A DNA stretch of 64,000 bases. It comes from Strix aluco (lineage: Eukaryota > Chordata > Aves > Strigiformes > Strigidae). Under the pieces are notes generated by a model. The model was not told the DNA's origin and ran no database searches. It saw only the letters and a program-made list of their open reading frames with translations. Both the position numbers and the translations under genes were made by a program. Positions 13,746 through 26,290 of this stretch are shown here, piece after piece; position 1 is the stretch's first letter; each line of letters opens with the position of its first letter. Location of the stretch: assembly GCF_031877795.1 (NCBI RefSeq), contig NW_027436610.1, positions 2,046,001 through 2,110,000 on the forward strand, given 5' to 3'.

Positions 13746-16700
13746 TTGTACAGAATGAAAGAAAGCACAGAGCCCCAGATTTTATGTTGTCCTGGAGAGC
13801 TTGCAGAGCACTGGGGAAAGGCAGGCAGAGAATTCCCTGCTAGCACCATCTCTGTGCCTGTTCACATTGCTTCGCAGAATCGCTTTTGTGCAGAAAACAC
13901 TAACACTTGTTCAGAACAAAAGAAAGCACAGAGCCCCAGATTTGATGTTGCCCTGGAGAGCTTGCAGAGCACTGGGGAAAGGCAGGCAGAGAATTCCCTG
14001 CTAGCACCTTCTCTGTGCCTGGGAAGCAGAAGTGTTCACATTGCTTCGCAGAATCGCTTTTGTGCAGAAAACACTAGCGCTTGTACAGAACGAAAGAAAG
14101 CACAGAGCCCCAGACTTTATGTTGTCCTGGAGAGCTTGCAGAGCACTGGGGAAAGGCAGGCAGAGAATTCCCTGCTAGCACCTTCTCTGAGCCTGGGAAC
14201 CAGAAGTGTTCACATTGCTTCGCAGAATCGCTTTTGTGCAGAAAACACTAACACTTGTTCAGAATGAAAGAAAGCACAGAGCCCCAGATTTTATGTTGCC
14301 CTGGAGAGCTTGCAGAGCACTGGGGAAAGGCAGGCAGAGAATTCCCTGCTAGCACCATCTCTGTGCCTGTTCACATTGCTTCGCAGAATCGCTTTTGTGC
14401 AGAAAACACTAACACTTGTTCAGAACGAGAGAAAGCACAGAGCCCCAGATTTGATGTTGCCCTGGAGAGCTTGCAGAGCACTGGGGAAAGGCAGGCAGAG
14501 AATTCCCTGCTAGCACCTTCTCTGTGCCTGGGAAGCAGAAGTGTTCACATTGCTTCGCAGAATCGCTTTTGTGCAGAAAACACTAACACTTGTTCAGAAT
14601 GAAAGAAAGCATAGAGCCCCAGATTTTATGTTGTCCTGGAGAGCTTGCAGAGCACTGGGGAAAGGCAGGCAGAGAATTCCCTGCTAGCACCTTCTCTGAG
14701 CCTGGGAACCAGAAGGGTTCACATTGCTTTGCAGAATCGCTTTTGTGCAGAAAACACTAACACTTGTTCAGAATGAAAGAAAGCACAGAGCCCCAGATTT
14801 TGTGTTGCCCTGGAGAGCTTGCAGAGCACTGGGGAAAGTCAGGCAGAGAATTCCCTGCTAGCACCTTCTCTGTGCCTGGGAAGCAGAAGTGCTCACATCG
14901 CTTCACAGAATCACTTTTGTGCAGAAAACACTAACACTTGTTCAGAACGAAAGAAAGCACAGAGCCCCAGATTTTATGTTGTCCTGGAGAGCTTGCAGAG
15001 CACTGGGGAAAGGCAGGCAGAGAATTCCCTGCTAGCACCTTCTCTGTGCCTGGGAAGCAGAAGTGTTCACATTGCTTCGCAGAATCGCTTTTGTGCAGAA
15101 AACACTAACACTTGTTCAGAATGAAAGAAAGCACAGAGCCCCAGACTTTATGTTGTCCTGGAGAGCTTGCAGAGCACTGGGGAAAGGCAGGCAGAGAATT
15201 CCCTGCTAGCACCTTCTCTGTGCCTGGGAAGCAGACGTGTTCACATTGCTTCGCAGAATCGCTTTTGTGCAGAAAACACGAACACTTGTTCAGAACGAAA
15301 GAAAGCACAGAGCCCCAGATTTGATGTTGCCCTGGAGAGCTTGCAGAGCACTGGGGAAAGGCAGGCAGTGAATTCCCTGCTAGCACCTTCTCTGTGCCTG
15401 GGAAGCAAAAGTGTTCACATTACTTCGCAGAATCGCTTTTGTGCAGAAAACACTAACACTTGTTCAGAACGAAAGAAAGCACAGAGCCCCAGATTTTATG
15501 TTGTCCTGGAGAGCTTGCAGAGCACTGGGGAAAGGCAGGCAGAGAATTCCCTGCTAGCACCTTCTCTGTGCCTGGGAAGCAGACGTGTTCACATTGCTTC
15601 GCAGAATCGCTTTTGTGCAGAAAACACGAACACTTGTTCAGAACGAAAGAAAGCACAGAGCCCCAGATTTTATGTTGTCCTGGAGAGCTTGCAGAGCACT
15701 GGGGAAAGGCAGGCAGAGAATTCCCTGCTAGCACCATCTCTGTGCCTGTTCACATTGCTTCGCAGAATCGCTTTTGTGCAGAAAACAGTAACACTTGTTC
15801 AGAATGAAAGAAAGCACAGAGCCCCAGATTTGCTGTTGTCCTGGAGAGCTTGCAGAGCACTGGGGAAAGGCAGGCAGAGAATTCCCTGCTAGCACCTTCT
15901 CTGTGCCTGGGAAGCAGAAGTGTTCCCATTGCTTCGCAGAATCGCTTTTGTGCAGAAAACACTAACACTTGTTCAGAACGAAAGAAAGCACAGAGCCCCA
16001 GATTTTATGTTGTCCTGGAGAGCTTGCAGAGCACTGGGGAAAGGCAGGCAGAGAATTCCTTGCTAGCACCTTCTCTGTGCCTGGGAAGCAGAAGTGCTCA
16101 CATCGCTTCACAGAATCGCTTTTGTGCAGAAAACACTAACACTTGTTCAGAACGAAAGAAAGCACAGAGCCCCAGATTCTATGTTGTCCTGGAGAGCTTG
16201 CAGAGCACTGGGGAAAGGCAGGCAGAGAATTCCCTGCTAGCACCTTCTCTGTGCCTGGGAAGCAGACGTGTTCACATTGCTTCGCAGAATCGCTTTTGTG
16301 CAGAAAACACTAACACTTGTTCAGAATGAAAGAAAGCACAGAGCCCCAGACTTTATGTTGTCCTGGAGAGCTTGCAGAGCACTGGGGAAAGGCAGGCAGA
16401 GAATTCCCTGCTAGCACCTTCTCTGTGCCTGGGAAGCAGAAGTGTTCACATTGCTTCGCAGAATCGCTTTTGTGCAGAAAACAGTAACACTTGTTGAGAA
16501 CGAAAGAAAGCACAGAGCCCCAGATTTGATGTTGCCCTGGAGAGCTTGCAGAGCACTGGGGAAGGGCAGGCAGAGAATTCCCTGCTAGCACCTTCTCTGT
16601 GCCTGGGAAGCGGAAGTGTTCACATTACTTCGCAGAATCGCTTTTGTGCAGAAAACACTAACACTTGTTCAGAATGAAAGAAAGCACAGAGCCCCAGATT

Positions 16701-17869
16701 TGATGTTGCCCTGGAGAGCTTGCAGAGCACTGGGGAAAGGCAGGCAGAGAATTCCCTGCTAGCACCTTCTCTGTGCCTGGGAAGCAGAAGTGCTCACATT
16801 GCTTCGCAGAATCGCTTTTGTGCAGAAAACACTAACACTTGTTCAGAACGAAAGAAAGCACAGAGCCCCAGATTTGATGTTGTCCTGGAGAGCTTGCAGA
16901 GCACTGGGGAAAGGCAGGCAGAGAATTCCCTGCTAGCACCTTCTCTGTGCCTGGGAAGCAGAAGTGTTCCCATTGCTTCGCAGAATCGCTTTTGTGCAGA
17001 AAACACTAACACTTGTTCAGAACGAAAGAAAGCACAGAGCCCCAGATTCTATGTTGTCCTGGAGAGCTTGCAGAGCACTGGGGAAAGGCAGGCAGAGAAT
17101 TCCCCGCTAGCACCTTCTCTGTGCCTGGGTAGCAGAAGTGTTCCCATTGCTTTGCAGAATCGCTTTTGTGCAGAAAACAGTAACAGTTGTTCAGAAGGAA
17201 AGAAAGCACAGAGCCCCAGATTTTATGTTGTCCTGGAGAGCTTGCAGAGCACTGGGGAAAGGCAGGCAGAGAATTCCCTGCTAGCACCTTCTCTGTGCCT
17301 GTTCACATTGCTTCGCAGAATCGCTTTTGTGCAGAAAACACTAACACTTGTTCAGAACGAAAGAAAGCACAGAGCCCCATATTTGATGTTGTCCTGGAGG
17401 GCTTGCAGAGCACTGGGGAAAGGCAGGCAGAGAATTCCCTGCTAGCACCTTCTCTGTGCCTGGGAAGCAGAAGTGTTCCCATTGCTTCGCAGAATCGCTT
17501 TTGTGCAGAAAACACTAACACTTGTTCAGAACGAAAGAAAGCACAGAGCCCCAGACTTTATGTTGTCCTGGAGAGCTTGCAGAGCACTGGGGAAAGGCAG
17601 GCAGAGAATTCCCCGCTAGCACCTTCTCTGTGCCTGGGAAGCAGAAGTGCTCACATCGCTTCACAGAATCGCTTTTGTGCAGAAAACACTAACACTTGTT
17701 CAGAACGAAAGAAAGCACAGAGCCCCAGATTCTATGTTGTCCTGGAGAGCTTGCAGAGCACTGGGGAAAGGCAGGCAGAGAATTCCCTGATAGCACCTTC
17801 TCTGTGCCTGGGAAGCAGAAGTGTTCACATTGCTTCGCAGAATCGCTTTTGTGCAGAAAACACTAGCGC
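13746..17869 (+). repeat. Higher-order satellite block B, copy 2 (three monomers shorter)
   Basis: Copy of block B. Landmark offsets fall from 4,646 to 4,472 (12715/17187) and then to 4,124 bp (13179/17303, 13746/17870). This is a loss of one and then two more 174-bp monomers, as expected from unequal exchange. One lost unit is the divergent monomer seen near 12301-12380 in copy 1. Confidence 0.85.
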
Positions 17870-20800
17870 TTGTACAGAATGAAAGAAAGCACAGAGCCCC
17901 AGATTTTATGTTGTCCTGGAGAGCTTGCAGAGCACTGGGGAAAGGCAGGCAGAGAATTCCCTGCTAGCACCATCTCTGTGCCTGTTCACATTGCTTCGCA
18001 GAATCGCTTTTGTGCAGAAAACACTAACACTTGTTCAGAACAAAAGAAAGCACAGAGCCCCAGATTTGATGTTGCCCTGGAGAGCTTGCAGAGCACTGGG
18101 GAAAGGCAGGCAGAGAATTCCCTGCTAGCACCTTCTCTGTGCCTGGGAAGCAGAAGTGTTCACATTGCTTCGCAGAATCGCTTTTGTGCAGAAAACACTA
18201 ACACTTGTTCAGAATGAAAGAAAGCACAGAGCCCCAGATTTTATGTTGTCCTGGAGAGCTTGCAGAGCACTGGGGAAAGGCAGGCAGAGAATTCCCTGCT
18301 AGCACCTTCTCTGTGCCTGGGAAGCAGAAGTGTTCCCATTGCTTCGCAGAATCGCTTTTGTGCAGAAAACACTAACACTTGTTCAGAACGAAAGAAAGCA
18401 CAGAGCCCCAGATTTGATGTTGTCCTGGAGAGCTTGCAGAGCACTGGGGAAAGGCAGGCAGAGAATTCCCCGCAAGCACCTTCTCTGTGCCTGGGAAGCA
18501 GAAGTGCTCACATCGCTTCACAGAATCGCTTTTGTGCAGAAAACACTAACACTTGTTCAGAACGAAAGAAAGCACAGAGCCCCAGATTCTATGTTGTCCT
18601 GGAGAGCTTGCAGAGCACTGGGGAAAGGCAGGCAGAGAATTCCCTGCTAGCACCTTCTCTGTGCCTGGGAAGCAGAAGTCTTCACATTGCTTCGCAGAAT
18701 CGCTTTTGTGCAGAAAACACTAGCGCTTGTACAGAATGAAAGAAAGCACAGAGCCCCAGATTTTATGTTGTCCTGGAGAGCTTGCAGAGCACTGGGGAAA
18801 GGCAGGCAGAGAATTCCCTGCTAGCACCATCTCTGTGCCTGTTCACATTGCTTCGCAGAATCGCTTTTGTGCAGAAAACACTAACACTTGTTCAGAACGA
18901 AAGAAAGCACAGAGCCCCAGATTTGATGTTGCCCTGGAGAGCTTGCAGAGCACTGGGGAAAGGCAGGCAGAGAATTCCCTGCTAGCACCTTCTCTGTGCC
19001 TGGGAAGCAGACGTGTTCACATTGCTTCGCAGAATCGCTTTTGTGCAGAAAACACTAACACTTGTTCAGAACGAAAGAAAGCACAGAGCCCCAGATTTGA
19101 TGTTGTCCTGGAGAGCTTGCAGAGCACTGGGGAAAGGCAGGCAGAGAATTCCCCGCTAGCACCTTCTCTGTGCCTGGGAAGCAGAAGTGCTCACATCGCT
19201 TCACAGAATCGCTTTTGTGCAGAAAACACTAACACTTGTTCAGAACGAAAGAAAGCACAGAGCCCCAGACTTTATGTTGTCCTGGAGAGCTTGCAGAGCA
19301 CTGGGGAAAGGCAGGCAGAGAATTCCCTGCTAGCACCTTCTCTGTGCCTGGGAAGCAGAAGTGTTCCCATTGCTTCGCAGAATCGCTTTTGTGCAGAAAA
19401 CACTAACACTTGTTCAGAACGAAAGAAAGCACAGAGCCCCAGATTTGATGTTGCCCTGGAGAGCTTGCAGAGCACTGGGGAAAGGCAGGCAGAGAATTCC
19501 CTGCTAGCACCTTCTCTGTGCCTGGGAAGCAGAAGTGTTCCCATTGCTTCGCAGAATCGCTTTTGTGCAGAAAACACTAACACTTGTTCAGAACGAAAGA
19601 AAGCACAGAGCCCCAGATTTGATGTTGTCCTGGAGAGCTTGCAGAGCACTGGGGAAAGGCAGGCAGAGAATTCCCCGCTAGCACCTTCTCTGTGCCTGGG
19701 AAGCAGAAGTGCTCACATCGCTTCACAGAATCGCTTTTGTGCAGAAAACACTAACACTTGTTCAGAACGAAAGAAAGCACAGAGCCCCAGATTCTATGTT
19801 GTCCTGGAGAGCTTGCAGAGCACTGGGGAAAGGCAGGCAGAGAATTCCCTGCTAGCACCTTCTCTGTGCCTGGGAAGCAGAAGTCTTCACATTGCTTCGC
19901 AGAATCGCTTTTGTGCAGAAAACACTAGCGCTTGTACAGAATGAAAGAAAGCACAGAGCCCCAGATTTTATGTTGCCCTGGAGAGCTTGCAGAGCACTGG
20001 GGAAAGGCAGGCAGAGAATTCCCTGCTAGCACCTTCTCTGTGCCTGGGAAGCAGAAGTGTTCCCATTGCTTCGCAGAATCGCTTTTGTGCAGAAAACACT
20101 AACACTTGTTCAGAATGAAAGAAAGCACAGAGCCCCAGATTTTATGTTGTCCTGGAGAGCTTGCAGAGCACTGGGGAAAGGCAGGCAGAGAATTCCCTGC
20201 TAGCACCTTCTCTGTGCCTGGGAAGCAGAAGTGTTCCCATTGCTTCGCAGAATCGCTTTTGTGCAGAAAACACTAACACTTGTTCAGAACGAAAGAAAGC
20301 ACAGAGCCCCAGATTTTATGTTGTCCTGGAGAGCTTGCAGAGCACTGGGGAAAGGCAGGCAGAGAATTCCCCGCTAGCACCTTCTCTGTGCCTGGGAAGC
20401 AGAAGTGCTCACATCGCTTCACAGAATCGCTTTTGTGCAGAAAACACTAACACTTGTTCAGAACGAAAGAAAGCACAGAGCCCCAGATTCTATGTTGTCC
20501 TGGAGAGCTTGCAGAGCACTGGGGAAAGGCAGGCAGAGAATTCCCTGCTAGCACCTTCTCTGTGCCTGGGAAGCAGAAGTCTTCACATTGCTTCGCAGAA
20601 TCGCTTTTGTGCAGAAAACACTAGCGCTTGTACAGAATGAAAGAAAGCACAGAGCCCCAGATTTTATGTTGTCCTGGAGAGCTTGCAGAGCACTGGGGAA
20701 AGGCAGGCAGAGAATTCCCTGCTAGCACCATCTCTGTGCCTGTTCACATTGCTTCGCAGAATCGCTTTTGTGCAGAAAACACTAACACTTGTTCAGAACG

Positions 20801-23800
20801 AAAGAAAGCACAGAGCCCCAGATTTGATGTTGCCCTGGAGAGCTTGCAGAGCACTGGGGAAAGGCAGGCAGAGAATTCCCTGCTAGCACCTTCTCTGTGC
20901 CTGGGAAGCAGAAGTGTTCCCATTGCTTCGCAGAATCGCTTTTGTGCAGAAAACACTAACACTTGTTCAGAATGAAAGAAAGCACAGAGCCCCAGATTTT
21001 ATGTTGTCCTGGAGAGCTTGCAGAGCACTGGGGAAAGGCAGGCAGAGAATTCCCTGCTAGCACCTTCTCTGTGCCTGGGAAGCAGAAGTGTTCCCATTGC
21101 TTCGCAGAATCGCTTTTGTGCAGAAAACACTAACACTTGTTCAGAACGAAAGAAAGCACAGAGCCCCAGATTTGATGTTGTCCTGGAGAGCTTGCAGAGC
21201 ACTGGGGAAAGGCAGGCAGAGAATTCCCCGCTAGCACCTTCTCTGTGCCTGGGAAGCAGAAGTGCTCACATCGCTTCACAGAATCGCTTTTGTGCAGAAA
21301 ACACTAACACTTGTTCAGAACGAAAGAAAGCACAGAGCCCCAGATTCTATGTTGTCCTGGAGAGCTTGCAGAGCACTGGGGAAAGGCAGGCAGAGAATTC
21401 CCTGCTAGCACCTTCTCTGTGCCTGGGAAGCAGAAGTCTTCACATTGCTTCGCAGAATCGCTTTTGTGCAGAAAACACTAGCGCTTGTACAGAATGAAAG
21501 AAAGCACAGAGCCCCAGATTTTATGTTGTCCTGGAGAGCTTGCAGAGCACTGGGGAAAGGCAGGCAGAGAATTCCCTGCTAGCACCATCTCTGTGCCTGT
21601 TCACATTGCTTCGCAGAATCGCTTTTGTGCAGAAAACACTAACACTTGTTCAGAACAAAAGAAAGCACAGAGCCCCAGATTTGATGTTGCCCTGGAGAGC
21701 TTGCAGAGCACTGGGGAAAGGCAGGCAGAGAATTCCCTGCTAGCACCTTCTCTGTGCCTGGGAAGCAGAAGTGTTCCCATTGCTTCGCAGAATCGCTTTT
21801 GTGCAGAAAACACTAACACTTGTTCAGAACGAAAGAAAGCACAGAGCCCCAGATTTTATGTTGCCCTGGAGAGCTTGCAGAGCACTGGGGAAAGGCAGGC
21901 AGAGAATTCCCTGCTAGCACCTTCTCTGTGCCTGGGAAGCAGAAGTGTTCCCATTGCTTCGCAGAATCGCTTTTGTGCAGAAAACACTAACACTTGTTCA
22001 GAACGAAAGAAAGCACAGAGCCCCAGATTTGATGTTGTCCTGGAGAGCTTGCAGAGCACTGGGGAAAGGCAGGCAGAGAATTCCCCGCTAGCACCTTCTC
22101 TGTGCCTGGGAAGCAGAAGTGCTCACATCGCTTCACAGAATCGCTTTTGTGCAGAAAACACTAACACTTGTTCAGAACGAAAGAAAGCACAGAGCCCCAG
22201 ATTCTATGTTGTCCTGGAGAGCTTGCAGAGCACTGGGGAAAGGCAGGCAGAGAATTCCCTGCTAGCACCTTCTCTGTGCCTGGGAAGCAGAAGTCTTCAC
22301 ATTGCTTCGCAGAATCGCTTTTGTGCAGAAAACACTAGCGCTTGTACAGAATGAAAGAAAGCACAGAGCCCCAGATTTTATGTTGTCCTGGAGAGCTTGC
22401 AGAGCACTGGGGAAAGGCAGGCAGAGAATTCCCTGCTAGCACCTTCTCTGTGCCTGGGAAGCAGAAGTCTTCACATTGCTTCGCAGAATCGCTTTTGTGC
22501 AGAAAACACTAGCGCTTGTACAGAATGAAAGAAAGCACAGAGCCCCAGATTTTATGTTGTCCTGGAGAGCTTGCAGAGCACTGGGGAAAGGCAGGCAGAG
22601 AATTCCCTGCTAGCACCTTCTCTGTGCCTGGGAAGCAGAAGTCTTCACATTGCTTCGCAGAATCGCTTTTGTGCAGAAAACACTAGCGCTTGTACAGAAT
22701 GAAAGAAAGCACAGAGCCCCAGATTTTATGTTGTCCTGGAGAGCTTGCAGAGCACTGGGGAAAGGCAGGCAGAGAATTCCCTGCTAGCACCATCTCTGTG
22801 CCTGTTCACATTGCTTCGCAGAATCGCTTTTGTGCAGAAAACACTAACACTTGTTCAGAACAAAAGAAAGCACAGAGCCCCAGATTTGATGTTGCCCTGG
22901 AGAGCTTGCAGAGCACTGGGGAAAGGCAGGCAGAGAATTCCCTGCTAGCACCTTCTCTGTGCCTGGGAAGCAGAAGTGTTCCCATTGCTTCGCAGAATCG
23001 CTTTTGTGCAGAAAACACTAACACTTGTTCAGAACGAAAGAAAGCACAGAGCCCCAGATTTTATGTTGCCCTGGAGAGCTTGCAGAGCACTGGGGAAAGG
23101 CAGGCAGAGAATTCCCTGCTAGCACCTTCTCTGTGCCTGGGAAGCAGAAGTGTTCCCATTGCTTCGCAGAATCGCTTTTGTGCAGAAAACACTAACACTT
23201 GTTCAGAACGAAAGAAAGCACAGAGCCCCAGATTTGATGTTGTCCTGGAGAGCTTGCAGAGCACTGGGGAAAGGCAGGCAGAGAATTCCCCGCTAGCACC
23301 TTCTCTGTGCCTGGGAAGCAGAAGTGCTCACATCGCTTCACAGAATCGCTTTTGTGGAGAAAACACTAACACTTGTTCAGAACGAAAGAAAGCACAGAGC
23401 CCCAGATTCTATGTTGTCCTGGAGAGCTTGCAGAGCACTGGGGAAAGGCAGGCAGAGAATTCCCTGCTAGCACCTTCTCTGTGCCTGGGAAGCAGAAGTC
23501 TTCACATTGCTTCGCAGAATCGCTTTTGTGCAGAAAACACTAGCGCTTGTACAGAATGAAAGAAAGCACAGAGCCCCAGATTTTATGTTGTCCTGGAGAG
23601 CTTGCAGAGCACTGGGGAAAGGCAGGCAGAGAATTCCCTGCTAGCACCTTCTCTGTGCCTGGGAAGCAGAAGTGTTCCCATTGCTTCGCAGAATCGCTTT
23701 TGTGCAGAAAACACTAACACTTGTTCAGAACGAAAGAAAGCACAGAGCCCCAGATTTGATGTTGCCCTGGAGAGCTTGCAGAGCACTGGGGAAAGGCAGG

Positions 23801-26290
23801 CAGAGAATTCCCTGCTAGCACCTTCTCTGTGCCTGGGAAGCAGTAGTGTTCCCATTGCTTCGCAGAATCGCTTTTGTGCAGAAAACACTAACACTTGTTC
23901 AGAACGAAAGAAAGCACAGAGCCCCAGATTTGATGTTGTCCTGGAGAGCTTGCAGAGCACTGGGGAAAGGCAGGCAGAGAATTCCCCGCTAGCACCTTCT
24001 CTGTGCCTGGGAAGCAGAAGTGCTCACATCGCTTCACAGAATCGCTTTTGTGCAGAAAACACTAACACTTGTTCAGAACAAAAGAAAGCACAGAGCCCCA
24101 GATTCTATGTTGTCCTGGAGAGCTTGCAGAGCACTGGGGAAAGGCAGGCAGAGAATTCCCTGCTAGCACCTTCTCTGTGCCTGGGAAGCAGAAGTCTTCA
24201 CATTGCTTCGCAGAATCGCTTTTGTGCAGAAAACACTAGCGCTTGTACAGAATGAAAGAAAGCACAGAGCCCCAGATTTTATGTTGCCCTGGAGAGCTTG
24301 CAGAGCACTGGGGAAAGGCAGGCAGAGAATTCCCTGCTAGCACCTTCTCTGTGCCTGGGAAGCAGAAGTGTTCCCATTGCTTCGCAGAATCGCTTTTGTG
24401 CAGAAAACACTAACACTTGTTCAGAATGAAAGAAAGCACAGAGCCCCAGATTTTATGTTGTCCTGGAGAGCTTGCAGAGCACTGGGGAAAGGCAGGCAGA
24501 GAATTCCCTGCTAGCACCTTCTCTGTGCCTGGGAAGCAGAAGTGTTCCCATTGCTTCGCAGAATCGCTTTTGTGCAGAAAACACTAACACTTGTTCAGAA
24601 CGAAAGAAAGCACAGAGCCCCAGATTTGATGTTGTCCTGGAGAGCTTGCAGAGCACTGGGGAAAGGCAGGCAGAGAATTCCCCGCTAGCACCTTCTCTGT
24701 GCCTGGGAAGCAGAAGTGCTCACATCGCTTCACAGAATCGCTTTTGTGCAGAAAACACTAACACTTGTTCAGAACGAAAGAAAGCACAGAGCCCCAGATT
24801 CTATGTTGTCCTGGAGAGCTTGCAGAGCACTGGGGAAAGGCAGGCAGAGAATTCCCTGCTAGCACCTTCTCTGTGCCTGGGAAGCAGAAGTCTTCACATT
24901 GCTTCGCAGAATCGCTTTTGTGCAGAAAACACTAGCGCTTGTACAGAATGAAAGAAAGCACAGAGCCCCAGATTTTATGTTGTCCTGGAGAGCTTGCAGA
25001 GCACTGGGGAAAGGCAGGCAGAGAATTCCCTGCTAGCACCATCTCTGTGCCTGTTCACATTGCTTCGCAGAATCGCTTTTGTGCAGAAAACACTAACACT
25101 TGTTCAGAACGAAAGAAAGCACAGAGCCCCAGATTTGATGTTGCCCTGGAGAGCTTGCAGAGCACTGGGGAAAGGCAGGCAGAGAATTCCCTGCTAGCAC
25201 CTTCTCTGTGCCTGGGAAGCAGAAGTGTTCCCATTGCTTCGCAGAATCGCTTTTGTGCAGAAAACACTAACACTTGTTCAGAATGAAAGAAAGCACAGAG
25301 CCCCAGATTTTATGTTGTCCTGGAGAGCTTGCAGAGCACTGGGGAAAGGCAGGCAGAGAATTCCCTGCTAGCACCTTCTCTGTGCCTGGGAAGCAGAAGT
25401 GTTCCCATTGCTTCGCAGAATCGCTTTTGTGCAGAAAACACTAACACTTGTTCAGAACGAAAGAAAGCACAGAGCCCCAGATTTGATGTTGTCCTGGAGA
25501 GCTTGCAGAGCACTGGGGAAAGGCAGGCAGAGAATTCCCCGCTAGCACCTTCTCTGTGCCTGGGAAGCAGAAGTGCTCACATCGCTTCACAGAATCGCTT
25601 TTGTGCAGAAAACACTAACACTTGTTCAGAACGAAAGAAAGCACAGAGCCCCAGATTCTATGTTGTCCTGGAGAGCTTGCAGAGCACTGGGGAAAGGCAG
25701 GCAGAGAATTCCCTGCTAGCACCTTCTCTGTGCCTGGGAAGCAGAAGTCTTCACATTGCTTCGCAGAATCGCTTTTGTGCAGAAAACACTAGCGCTTGTA
25801 CAGAATGAAAGAAAGCACAGAGCCCCAGATTTTATGTTGTCCTGGAGAGCTTGCAGAGCACTGGGGAAAGGCAGGCAGAGAATTCCCTGCTAGCACCATC
25901 TCTGTGCCTGTTCACATTGCTTCGCAGAATCGCTTTTGTGCAGAAAACACTAACACTTGTTCAGAATGAAAGAAAGCACAGAGCCCCAGATTTGATGTTG
26001 CCCTGGAGAGCTTGCAGAGCACTGGGGAAAGGCAGGCAGAGAATTCCCTGCTAGCACCTTCTCTGTGCCTGGGAAGCAGAAGTGTTCCCATTGCTTCGCA
26101 GAATCGCTTTTGTGCAGAAAACACTAACACTTGTTCAGAACGAAAGAAAGCACAGAGCCCCAGATTTTATGTTGCCCTGGAGAGCTTGCAGAGCACTGGG
26201 GAAAGGCAGGCAGAGAATTCCCTGCTAGCACCTTCTCTGTGCCTGGGAAGCAGAAGTGCTCACATTGCTTCGCAGAATCGCTTTTGTGCA
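17870..26290 (+). repeat. Satellite segment with 857-bp five-monomer higher-order repeat
   Basis: A unit class starting at 17870, 18727, 20628, 21485, 22690, 24939 and about 25796 recurs at spacings of 857, 1901, 857, 1205, 2249 and 857 bp. These equal 5, 11, 5, 7, 13 and 5 monomers, each less one 13-bp deletion. The five-monomer block is very uniform, so this right-hand part appears the most recently homogenised. Confidence 0.85.

Larger units (their letters stand above)
1..26290 (+). repeat. 174-bp satellite DNA array (about 150 monomers)
   Basis: Head-to-tail tandem array with a basic period of 174 bp, read from repeated landmarks spaced at exact multiples of 174 (for example 2421 and 3117, four units apart). 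Each monomer carries one EcoRI (GAATTC) and usually one NheI (GCTAGC) site a few bases apart. All monomers have the same orientation, and the array is already running at base 1, so its left end lies outside the window. Variation is mostly single substitutions, many at CpG sites (tcgc/tcac/ttgc, gaacga/gaatga). Because 174 is divisible by 3, frames stay open across units, but no gene is inferred. I do not recognise the family; a centromeric or heterochromatic satellite is the natural guess. Confidence 0.97.

Noticed and set aside
1..26290. Dozens of ORFs of 60-405 codons in the satellite on both strands as genes
   Set aside because: All are the same 58-codon repeat in different frames, produced by a period divisible by 3. 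No start context or splice structure, and frames break at random CpG changes and 13-bp deletions.
1..26290. CRISPR-like repeat array
   Set aside because: Units are contiguous 174-bp monomers with no unique spacers, and the context is a vertebrate genome.
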